NCBI GenBank assembly: GCA_019637265.1
Contig: JAHBVY010000004.1
Span: forward strand, 310,001-374,000
DNA from: Polyangiaceae bacterium
GTDB taxonomy: Bacteria > Myxococcota_A > Polyangia > Polyangiales > Polyangiaceae
Length of the DNA stretch: 64,000 nt
Direction: 5' to 3'
In this document: piece by piece, positions 58,094 to 64,000 of the stretch
Numbering within the stretch: the stretch's first letter is position 1
Layout: every line of letters begins with the position of its first letter
Translations under genes and position numbers: made by a program
The notes under the pieces: generated by a model
Databases searched by the model: none
What the model saw: only the letters and a program-made list of their open reading frames with translations
Told to the model about the DNA's origin: nothing

Positions 58094-58158
58094 AGCGTGA
58101 GCACGCGTGGTGCGCATGGCCTCGAACGGCGCGTCAAGGTGTGGTCAGATGTGATGAC

Positions 58159-59013
58159 TTAAAACACGCGGCACTCGTGGTACCCCGGGAGCCTCGTGCT
58201 GGGAAGGCAGCGCTGGCCCCAAGGGCAGGCGCTGTCGCCGGCGCCGCCACACACCCTGACGTCCCCTCCGCAGCTGCCTCGGCAGCTCAGGCGGTCGTAT
58301 CGACTGCCCCCACCGCCGTAGATCACATTCGCGCAGCACACCTGACTTCCAGGACAGTCCTCCGGACCATCGCAGTAGACGTCGGTGCGGCAGCTCGCGC
58401 TGTGGTCGGTGCACGAGGGTGCAGCGCCGCCACTGGGGTAGCAGCACTTCTCCACGCTGATGTCACACGTGATGGCGCTGGTGTTGCCACACCGCACCTC
58501 CCCGCCGGTGGAACCACCGCTGCCCCCCGTTCCACCCGTGGTGCCACCCACACCGCCAGTCGCGCCGCTGCCGCCCGTGGCTCCGACCCCACCGGTTGCG
58601 CCGATGCCGCCGGTTGCCCCAACCCCACCTGTGGCTCCAATGCCACCGGTCGCGCCGCTGCCACCCGTGGCACCGACCCCACCGGCACCACCCGCGGCAC
58701 CGACACCGCCGGACGCTCCGACTCCGCCGGTCGCGCCGCTGCCGCCGGTGGCACCGACCCCGCCGGTGGCCCCCACGCCACCCGTCGCGCCGACCCCACC
58801 GCTACCCCCCACGGCCCCAGTAGCACCCGTCGCGCCGGTAGCGCCCGTCGCTCCAGTGGCACCCGTCGCGCCCGTCGCGCCCGTGCCCCCAGCGCCGCCG
58901 TCCCCACCGCTCCCGGCTTGCCCTCCGCTCTCTCCAAAGAGCCCGGCATCCCCCGAACCCCCACAGGCCCCCAGCAAGCCGCACGAAACCAAGATGAGCC
59001 AACGAGCTGACAT
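58159..59013 (-). CDS. Lipoprotein with collagen-like GAT/GGV repeat stalk and Cys-rich tail
   Basis: 284 residues from ATG 59013, which follows GCAGGAGGATTC. The signal [17 protein letters not shown] gives a lipobox. A stalk of about 135 residues repeats GAT, then [16 protein letters not shown]. The C-terminal domain has about 14 Cys ([39 protein letters not shown]). The stalk may form a collagen-like or polyglycine-type extended structure displaying the disulfide-rich domain at the surface. Function unknown; the architecture is shared with other lipoproteins in the window. The nucleotide repeat is prone to slippage, so length may vary between strains. Confidence 0.85.
   Translation of the reverse strand: MSARWLILVSCGLLGACGGSGDAGLFGESGGQAGSGGDGGAGGTGATGATGATGATGATGATGATGAVGGSGGVGATGGVGATGGVGATGGSGATGGVGASGGVGAAGGAGGVGATGGSGATGGIGATGGVGATGGIGATGGVGATGGSGATGGVGGTTGGTGGSGGSTGGEVRCGNTSAITCDISVEKCCYPSGGAAPSCTDHSASCRTDVYCDGPEDCPGSQVCCANVIYGGGGSRYDRLSCRGSCGGDVRVCGGAGDSACPWGQRCLPSTRLPGYHECRVF
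58500..58905 (-). repeat. Gly-Ala-Thr / Gly-Gly-Val coding tandem repeat
   Basis: About 45 imperfect 9-nt units encode the lipoprotein stalk. The block at 58820-58890 is a purer GCGACGGGC-type run. Confidence 0.8.
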
Positions 59014-59460
59014 GAATCCTCCTGCCACGAGCCCCACAGTCTACCAGAAATCCGCCGTCTTACCCAGGCCTGCTAGCCGGATAAACGACGCTCCACCGTC
59101 TCGAGTCGTCGTTTCAGCACACCCATCGCTGATCGGTCGCTGCGGCCCACCACGTCTCACACCGCGCCACGTGGCAGGTGTCCATGTGCTCCGCTGTGTC
59201 CCCCACCACGCTCTGTTGACTCCTCCGCTGACTCCTCCGCCGTCTACTTCGAGCGCCGCTCTGCGATGCGCTGCCACGCGCCGCCGCACACCTGCTCACC
59301 TGTGCATGACGCCACGCGGCACCTTGGTGCAGAACTGTCCAACCCAAAAAACCCGCGACCGAGGTGGCTCGCATTTCACGGGCGATCACCACGCATCCTG
59401 ACGGAATCATGACAAACCCCAGACGGAAGCCTTGCGAGCGCCCGGTACGGAAGGGGGGTC
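59014..59460. other. 447-base intergenic region between divergent lipoprotein and desaturase genes
   Basis: No gene is seen. It contains the palindrome GCCACGTGGC (59166-59175), a short direct repeat of GACTCCTCCGC (about 59218-59241) and a C/G-tract word (59335-59355). Confidence 0.5.
59335..59355 (+). repeat. C/G-tract interspersed word
   Basis: CTGTCCAACCC then AAAAAACCCG, about 105 bases before the desaturase start. Confidence 0.6.
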
Positions 59461-60285
59461 ATGGAACTCCCCCTCGCGATCGCGCTGTTCTTCGTCGGGC
59501 ACTGGCTCTCGAGCGTCTTCTTTCAGACGTTCTTCCTCCACCGCTACGGCGCTCACCGCATGTTCACCATGAGCCACGGCTGGGAGCGCTTCTTCCACCT
59601 GTGCACCTTCATCACCCAGGGGTCCTCGTACTTGAATCCGCGCGGATACGCGATCTTGCATCGCATGCACCACGCCTATTCCGACACGGAAAAAGACCCG
59701 CACTCCCCGGTGTTCTTCACCAACCCCTTCTCGATGATGAACCACACGCGGGACATCTACCGCGGCGTGAACCTCGGCACCTTCCCGGTGGAGCCCCGCT
59801 TCGAGGGCGGCTACCCCAGCTGGCCGCTGCTCGATCGCATCGCGGGGCGTTGGCTCACTAGCCTGCTCTGGGGCGCGGCCTACGTCGCCTTCTACGTGGT
59901 GTTCGCGACGCAGTGGTGGCACTTCCTGCTGCTGCCGGTGCACTTCCTGATGGGCCCGGTGCACGGCGCCATCGTCAACTGGTTCGGGCACTGGGCGGGG
60001 TACCGCAACTTCAAGAGCAAGGACGAGTCGCGCAACACCCTGGTGGTGGATTTCCTCACCTTGGGTGAGCTGTTCCAGAACAACCACCACAAGTACGGCA
60101 TGCGTCCTAACTTCGCGGTGCGCTGGTTCGAGATCGACCCCACCTGGGCGGTGATCCGGGTGTTCGCGAAGCTCGGCATCCTGAAGCTGCGCGACGATCG
60201 CCTGCTGAGCTCCAAGGAGGAGCGCGAGGCGACCCACGTCGCTGAAGATTTGGCGTACCCCGCGCAGGCGGAGCCCGCGGAGTAG
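59461..60285 (+). CDS. Membrane fatty acid (acyl-CoA/acyl-lipid) desaturase
   Basis: 274 residues with the three His boxes of membrane di-iron desaturases: HRYGAH (27-32), HRMHH (about 67-71) and QNNHH (about 207-211), plus a further His in GHWAGYRN. Hydrophobic helices flank these (LPLAIALFFVGHWLSSVFFQ; FLLLPVHFLMGPVHG). It resembles delta-9-type desaturases that add a cis double bond to acyl chains and thereby tune membrane fluidity. ATG 59461 is preceded by AAGGGGGG. The C-terminal tail is acidic and not conserved. A TlpA-like gene follows on the same strand after 36 bases. Confidence 0.92.
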   Translation: MELPLAIALFFVGHWLSSVFFQTFFLHRYGAHRMFTMSHGWERFFHLCTFITQGSSYLNPRGYAILHRMHHAYSDTEKDPHSPVFFTNPFSMMNHTRDIYRGVNLGTFPVEPRFEGGYPSWPLLDRIAGRWLTSLLWGAAYVAFYVVFATQWWHFLLLPVHFLMGPVHGAIVNWFGHWAGYRNFKSKDESRNTLVVDFLTLGELFQNNHHKYGMRPNFAVRWFEIDPTWAVIRVFAKLGILKLRDDRLLSSKEEREATHVAEDLAYPAQAEPAE

Positions 60286-60321
60286 CGCCTCCCCCGCGCT
60301 GGCGTGCTACACCCGGCGCCT

Positions 60322-60987
60322 ATGAGGCCGGCTCAAGTAGCACAGCTCGCGTTCATCGCCGTGGCGGCGCTCGGGGTGTACTCCTTCGGCGCCACCGCGC
60401 GCGATGGAGAGCAGCGGCGCCTGTGCACGCCGCTCTGCGCCTTGGGGCCGGACTACGCCGCGCAGAATCGGCTCGCGCCGGATTTCGAGCTGCCGCTGGT
60501 GAGCGGCGGCAAGGGCAAGCTCAGCGACTACCGTGGTCAGGTAGTCATCCTGAATTTCTGGTCGAAGACTTGTCGGCCCTGCCTGGAGGAGATGCCGGCG
60601 CTGGCGGAGCTCTCGACCATGCTGCGTCAGAAGAAGAGCAACGTGGTGCTGCTCTCGCTGTGCACCGATGAGAGCGTGGAGGACGCGCGCGCCACCTTGA
60701 GCTCGGTGCTCCCGAGCGGCGTCCCATTCCCGGTGTTCGTGGACCCGGGCGCTGACATGGTGCTCTCGAAGTACGGCACCAAGCTCTACCCGGAGACGTG
60801 GTTCATCGATCAGAGCGGCGTCATCCGCGCGCGGGTGGACGGCGCTCGCGACTGGACCCAGCCGTTCGCGATGGACTTCGCGCAGAGCCTCGCGCGGCCG
60901 CAGAGCTGTCAGCTCTCGTTCGAGCGTGGCGAGCCCCAGGGCTCCCTGGCGCGGATCTGCCACGACCTGGGGCTGGGCCTCGATTAG
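60322..60987 (+). CDS. TlpA/ResA-like membrane-anchored thioredoxin
   Basis: 221 residues from ATG 60322 (a GTG at 60304 is possible). An N-terminal anchor helix (QLAFIAVAALGVYSFG) is followed by a thioredoxin-like domain: APDFELPLVSGGKGKLSDYR, VVILNFWSKTCRPCLEEMPA with active-site Cys-Arg-Pro-Cys (about 84-87), and GTKLYPETWFID with the cis-Pro. Such proteins reduce disulfides in the periplasm, often for cytochrome c maturation, and may serve the CcmF cluster of the window; this link is inference. Extra Cys (LCTPLC, SCQLS, ICHD) occur outside the active site. Confidence 0.88.
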   Translation: MRPAQVAQLAFIAVAALGVYSFGATARDGEQRRLCTPLCALGPDYAAQNRLAPDFELPLVSGGKGKLSDYRGQVVILNFWSKTCRPCLEEMPALAELSTMLRQKKSNVVLLSLCTDESVEDARATLSSVLPSGVPFPVFVDPGADMVLSKYGTKLYPETWFIDQSGVIRARVDGARDWTQPFAMDFAQSLARPQSCQLSFERGEPQGSLARICHDLGLGLD

Positions 60988-61340
60988 CGCCGCCGCTCAG
61001 CGCTGCCTGTTGGCGTGGCGCCCTGGCCTCGGCGCTGGGTCGTTGGCGCTCGGCGCGGATCCTGAGCAACTGCCGCGGCTTGGCCGTCGAAGGGGGTGCG
61101 CCAGGTGCGGCGTGTGTTCGGAGCTCGTGCCAACACACCGCCCCCAACCCGTCGTGAACGGCGCGCACGCCCACCTGGCAACTACTTGGCGGCCCGGGCT
61201 CAGGGTGCGTTCGAAAGCGTGAAACAGCGCGCAACCGTCGCGGCGCCCTGACGAACCCGCCCTCACGCCGCGGTAGCCCCGCGGGGCGCCGCGCCCTCGG
61301 GCGAGGCGATCAGCGCCCCATGAGGGCAACAGGAGATCCG
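60988..61340. other. 353-base intergenic region upstream of the type III translocon operon
   Basis: No gene is seen. It is GC-rich with a CCGCGG-repeat hairpin near 61268-61284. The operon promoter is presumably here, but no confident -35/-10 or enhancer motif was found. Confidence 0.5.
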
Positions 61341-61562
61341 ATGAATGCACCCGAGAGCCCGCTCGCCCAGTTGATGGCCGAGCTGAAGCAACAGGACGAG
61401 CTCTGGCAGCGAGCGCAAGAGCAGCTCTTGGCCCTGGGCACAGGCGCCGAAATCCACATGCCCGTGGAGCTCCTGGAGGAGCTCGACGAGGTCACTCAGC
61501 GAGCGATCGACCCGGGCGTCTCCGCCCTCACCCCCAACGTAGCCGGCGCCCTGCGCGCCTGA
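61341..61562 (+). CDS. Small coiled-coil protein, first gene of the type III translocon operon
   Basis: 73 residues; ATG 61341 follows ACAGGAGATCCG (the frame is open from 61320). The sequence is mostly helical and charged: SPLAQLMAELKQQDELWQRA, EQLLALGTG, then MPVELLEELDEVTQRAID. No family is recognised with confidence. Its place 13 bases ahead of the SctA-position gene equals that of sseA in SPI-2 (chaperone of the filament protein) and of lcrG in Yersinia (partner of the tip protein). A filament/tip chaperone is therefore the best inference; a needle subunit is less likely because the C-terminus lacks the needle-type pattern. Confidence 0.55.
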   Translation: MNAPESPLAQLMAELKQQDELWQRAQEQLLALGTGAEIHMPVELLEELDEVTQRAIDPGVSALTPNVAGALRA

Positions 61563-61575
61563 AAGGAATGAACCC

Positions 61576-62220
61576 ATGAACCCTTCCGACGCAGTCCGCG
61601 ACGCGACCCTCGTCTATCGAGACCACCACTTCCCCCAAGCCGGCGAGGCCAGCGGGGTGGGCGCCCTCGAGGACGACATCCGACACCTGGGCGTCAATGA
61701 GCTCATCATGTACCTCCAGAACCGCCTCAGCAGCATCGACAGTCAGATTGATGGGATCATCAAGAAGCAGCAGAACATGGAGGCCATCCGCCAAAAGCTA
61801 AATGAGATCAACAAGGAGATGGCGCGCCTGAGTACTGAGCATAACAAGACCTATACGGACAACGACTTCGCCAAGAGGATCAACGAGCTGATTGATCAGA
61901 TTGAGGCGCTCGATCCGAACCTCGCGGCTCAGCTCAGGGACGGCCTCTCTCAGTATCATCACATCTTGGCCATGCCGGATGACGGCAAGCCCGTGGTCGC
62001 GGGGAAGCCAGGGGATAACGTCTACTGGGGCCACGAGATCGCCAAGAGCACTGACTATATCAATGTCATCGCCAAGCAGCTCGAGTCCTCCGCGCAGATG
62101 GATATGATCAAGCTGCAGTCGATGTCCTCGGCGCGCGCCACCGCCATCCAAATGTCGACCAACCTGCTGTCCGCGTTCACGGAGGGCATGAAGTCGACCG
62201 TCGGCAACATCGGGCGATGA
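61576..62220 (+). CDS. Type III secretion filament/tip protein candidate (SctA position; EspA/SseB-like)
   Basis: 214 residues; ATG 61576 follows AAGGAATGAACCC. There are two long helical, coiled-coil regions: about 40-85 (NELIMYLQNRLSSIDSQIDG ...) and about 160-205. The C-terminus (DMIKLQSMSSARATAIQMST, ending GNIGR) resembles the amphipathic C-terminal helix of EspA-type filament and IpaD-type tip proteins. There is no signal peptide. Codon third positions are less GC-rich than in neighbours. Size is close to EspA/SseB (about 190-200). Family assignment rests on pattern plus context: the next genes encode a class II chaperone and a hydrophobic translocator. It overlaps the chaperone gene by ATGA. 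Confidence 0.6.
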   Translation: MNPSDAVRDATLVYRDHHFPQAGEASGVGALEDDIRHLGVNELIMYLQNRLSSIDSQIDGIIKKQQNMEAIRQKLNEINKEMARLSTEHNKTYTDNDFAKRINELIDQIEALDPNLAAQLRDGLSQYHHILAMPDDGKPVVAGKPGDNVYWGHEIAKSTDYINVIAKQLESSAQMDMIKLQSMSSARATAIQMSTNLLSAFTEGMKSTVGNIGR

Positions 62221-62618
62221 ACATGATCGCGCGAAGTCCGGCCCAGCTCGGCGTGACTCAGCACGGCGTGGCCGAGCAGCTCTATGCCCGTGGCTATCGG
62301 GCGCTGTCGAAGGGCGACGCCATCACCGCGGAGCGCTGCTTCGGGGTGCTGGTGGTGCTCGAGGCGCGGGAGGAGCGCGGTTGGGTCGGGCTCGGCGCGG
62401 CTCAGGAGCAGCAGGGCCGCCTGGGCCACGCAGCGGCGGCCTACCGCCTGGGGACGGGCTTCGTGCCGGGCTCGGTGTGGCTCCGGCTGGGCCTCGGGCG
62501 GGCGCTGCTCCGGCGTGGTCGTCTGCGTGAGGCGGAGCGCGCCTTCGACGAGGCTGAGTCGCTGACCAGCGACGCGGCGCTGCTGAAGCTCATTGAACAG
62601 GAGAGGGAAGAGACATGA
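62217..62618 (+). CDS. SycD/LcrH-type class II chaperone for type III translocators (TPR protein)
   Basis: 133 residues, almost entirely three tetratricopeptide repeats: about 19-52 (AEQLYARGYRALSKGDAITA), 53-86 (GWVGLGAAQEQQGRLGHAAA) and 87-120 (WLRLGLGRALLRRGRLREAE). The phrases LYARGY, a GLGAAQEQQG equivalent of GLGACRQ and AAAYRLGT follow the SycD/SicA/CesD family, cytosolic chaperones that hold hydrophobic translocators before export. The start overlaps the previous stop (ATGA) and its own stop overlaps the translocator start (ATGA), which fits co-production of chaperone and client. Confidence 0.75.
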   Translation: MNMIARSPAQLGVTQHGVAEQLYARGYRALSKGDAITAERCFGVLVVLEAREERGWVGLGAAQEQQGRLGHAAAAYRLGTGFVPGSVWLRLGLGRALLRRGRLREAERAFDEAESLTSDAALLKLIEQEREET

Positions 62619-63787
62619 CACAGGTTTCAGGCGTGGCGGCGCCCACGCGAGTGAACATCGGGGAGGCCATCGAAGAGCAGCCGCTTGACGCGCTGCCGTC
62701 GCCGCTGCTCGACGTGAGCGAAGACACGACAGACGCCTTGATGATGCTGATGGCCGCGATGGTACGCATGGCTGACTTGGGCATCACCGAATCCGAGACC
62801 AAGATCACCCTCAACACGAAGCTGATCCACTCGCGCTACCAGGACTACCTGAAACGCGTGGAAGACGCGCGTCAGGAGGCGAAGGAGGAGGGCGGTGGGC
62901 TGTTCGGCAGCTTGGCGAAGAAGCTGGCGAGCCTGTTGACGGAGACCGTGGGCGGCGCCGCGGACTTCATGAAGGAGGTCGCGGACGTGCAGCTGGATGT
63001 GGTGTCCGCCGTGCTCCCGGGTGACGTGGAGCACTTCTTGAGCGGCATCACGCAGGAGCTCGAGGGGCTGACCAGCGAGTGGCAGGAGCGCATCGACGGC
63101 TTCGTGGAGGGGACCATCCGCTTCAGCTGTGACGTCGCAGCCTTCTCGGTGATGGCCACTGGCGGTGTCGCGGTGGCGCTGGCGGACGGGCAGCCGTTGG
63201 ACGAGGCGGCGCTCGGCGAGGTGAAGGGGCTGATGCAGAGCGCGCGTAAGAACCTGCTCGAGAACGAGGGCTTCATGGAGGTGGCTTCGGTGCTCGGGAA
63301 GGGCGCGGCGATGGCGGCGGCGATTGGCACCGGCGGTGCGTTGGCACCCGTGGCGCTGGGGGTGCTGCTCGCCATCTCGGAGCTCGATTCCCGTTACCAA
63401 ATCCTGGATGAGCTGGGCGGCGCCGCGCCTTACGCGCGGATCGGCGTCACGGCGGCGACGATCACGGTGGGGCTGACGGCGGGCGGCGCCAACACGGCGA
63501 AGGTCGTGAGCTACTTGCAGTCAGCGGTGGGCGTCATCAACGGCGCCGCCCAGGTCAACGCGGGGGTGCGCGGCATCGAGGCCGCCAATGACCGCCTGGC
63601 CAACGCCAAGCGGGAGGCGGCGATGAAGGAGACCTTGCAGCGCGTGGCACAGCTCCAGCGCCTGCAAGACGATTTGATCGCCGCCTACCAGGAGCACGTC
63701 AAGGCGAAGACGGGCTTCATCGAGTCCGGAGCGCGCCTGTTCCAGATCCGCGCGGAAACGAACGCCGCCAGCGTGCTCCGCGCGTAG
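62615..63787 (+). CDS. sctE: Type III secretion translocator, SctE (YopB/SipB/EspD-like)
   Basis: 390 residues with the layout of the major pore-forming translocator. An amphipathic N-terminal third follows an acidic start (QPLDALPSPLLD). There is a first hydrophobic patch near 172-190 and a strong hydrophobic hairpin at about 229-254 (AAMAAAIGTGGALAPVALGV) and 274-291 (ARIGVTAATITVGLTAGG). A C-terminal coiled coil lies at about 316-365, then an amphipathic end. No signal peptide. Coupled to its putative chaperone. These features with operon order support SctE; no single diagnostic motif exists, so a structure or profile comparison would be needed for certainty. Confidence 0.7.
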   Translation: MTQVSGVAAPTRVNIGEAIEEQPLDALPSPLLDVSEDTTDALMMLMAAMVRMADLGITESETKITLNTKLIHSRYQDYLKRVEDARQEAKEEGGGLFGSLAKKLASLLTETVGGAADFMKEVADVQLDVVSAVLPGDVEHFLSGITQELEGLTSEWQERIDGFVEGTIRFSCDVAAFSVMATGGVAVALADGQPLDEAALGEVKGLMQSARKNLLENEGFMEVASVLGKGAAMAAAIGTGGALAPVALGVLLAISELDSRYQILDELGGAAPYARIGVTAATITVGLTAGGANTAKVVSYLQSAVGVINGAAQVNAGVRGIEAANDRLANAKREAAMKETLQRVAQLQRLQDDLIAAYQEHVKAKTGFIESGARLFQIRAETNAASVLRA

Positions 63788-63848
63788 GCGGCCCTCTCAC
63801 GATACCGGCAGGAGCACCCGTAAGGAACCCTAACGAAGCGCCCAGCGC

Positions 63849-63870
63849 GCTGCCAAACCCCCTGAACCCC
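63849..63870 (+). repeat. C/G-tract interspersed word
   Basis: GCTGCCAAACCCCCTGAACCCC in the leader of the last, truncated gene of the type III operon. Confidence 0.6.
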
Positions 63871-63896
63871 ACGAAGAGAGCTGGAAGGAGCACCCC

Positions 63897-64000
63897 ATGT
63901 CGATTGAAGCCGTTGGCGCGCAGCGCCCCTACGCAGACCTCACCTCATCAGAAGCGGACCAGGCCCCTGAGGCCAAGCCGAGCGCTGGTCTCGGTAGCGG
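63897..64000 (+). CDS. Probable second translocator (SctB position), 3'-truncated by the window end
   Basis: ATG 63897 follows GGAAGGAGCACCCC, a strong ribosome binding site. Only 34 residues are visible (MSIEAVGAQRPYADLTSSEA ...), acidic and disordered, without a signal peptide, as is usual for the N-termini of secreted type III proteins. By position it corresponds to yopD/sseD/espB. A C/G-tract word (63849-63870) lies in its leader. Identity is inferred from order only. Confidence 0.45.
   Translation, partial: MSIEAVGAQRPYADLTSSEADQAPEAKPSAGLGS

Noticed and set aside
58500..58905. Possible CRISPR-like array
   Set aside because: Regular nine-base periodicity without spacers; it is coding repeat of a Gly-rich lipoprotein stalk.
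61341..61562. Type III needle subunit (SctF) assignment for the 73-residue protein
   Set aside because: Size fits, but the C-terminus is Ala/Val-rich and lacks the hydrophobic-charged ending of needle proteins; the chaperone position is the better inference.

Overview
The window is high-GC DNA, densely coded on both strands, with many lipoproteins carrying Gly-Thr-Gly-Gly linkers, PEGA, FGE-sulfatase and VWA proteins, and a dnaN-recF-gyrB block. This fits the phylum Myxococcota, probably class Polyangia; genus cannot be read from the sequence.

Layout. 1-12.4 kb: cell-surface and envelope genes: a 5'-truncated PEGA protein, a degenerate sulfatase-fold lipoprotein, a CehA-type PHP metallohydrolase, a small winged-helix protein, an L,D-transpeptidase, an orphan lipoprotein, a two-domain FGE-like lipoprotein and QueE. 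12.4-17.3 kb: a GFA/DUF6151 protein, an AT-richer stretch with four inverted repeats, a DUF2325 gene, an atypical tRNA-Cys, a frameshifted secreted-protein gene and a porin with an abnormal C-terminus. 17.1-23.7 kb: rph, a YjdF-like membrane protein, an acyl-CoA carboxylase carboxyltransferase, a KamA-type radical SAM enzyme coupled to a parvulin lipoprotein, and pyrH. 23.8-28.9 kb: ccmF plus two membrane proteins, probably one cytochrome c maturation cluster. 29.4-39.3 kb: dnaN, recF, gyrB, two paralogous Cys-rich lipoproteins and clpB, all on +; dnaA is not in the window. 39.4-48.3 kb: cinA, a GxSxG hydrolase-like protein, a UbiB-family kinase coupled to an M61-like peptidase lipoprotein, a single-domain asparaginase, a VWA lipoprotein and an HD protein. 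48.6-61 kb: TamB, a hydrolase lipoprotein, a DprE1/DprE2-like pair, a Bfd-like ferredoxin, a collagen-like lipoprotein, a fatty acid desaturase and a TlpA-like thioredoxin.

61.3-64 kb (running off the end): a tight operon with the organisation of a type III secretion translocon: small coiled-coil protein, SctA (EspA/SseB/LcrV-position) protein, SycD/LcrH-type TPR chaperone, SctE/YopB-type translocator, and the start of a further gene. The order matches sseA-sseB-sscA-sseC-sseD and lcrG-lcrV-lcrH-yopB-yopD. As far as I recall, the myxobacterial T3SS-like systems described so far lack a needle and translocon, so this is the most notable system here.

A second window-wide signal is an interspersed C/G-tract word, CCAACCCCCAAAACCC and relatives, present about 20 times in both orientations. 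It is often preceded by GCGGTGCCGT or CTG, usually lies between genes or just upstream of starts, and sometimes lies inside weakly constrained coding DNA such as signal peptides. A separate palindrome built on GGGCGGGTTT/AAACCCGCCC occurs twice.
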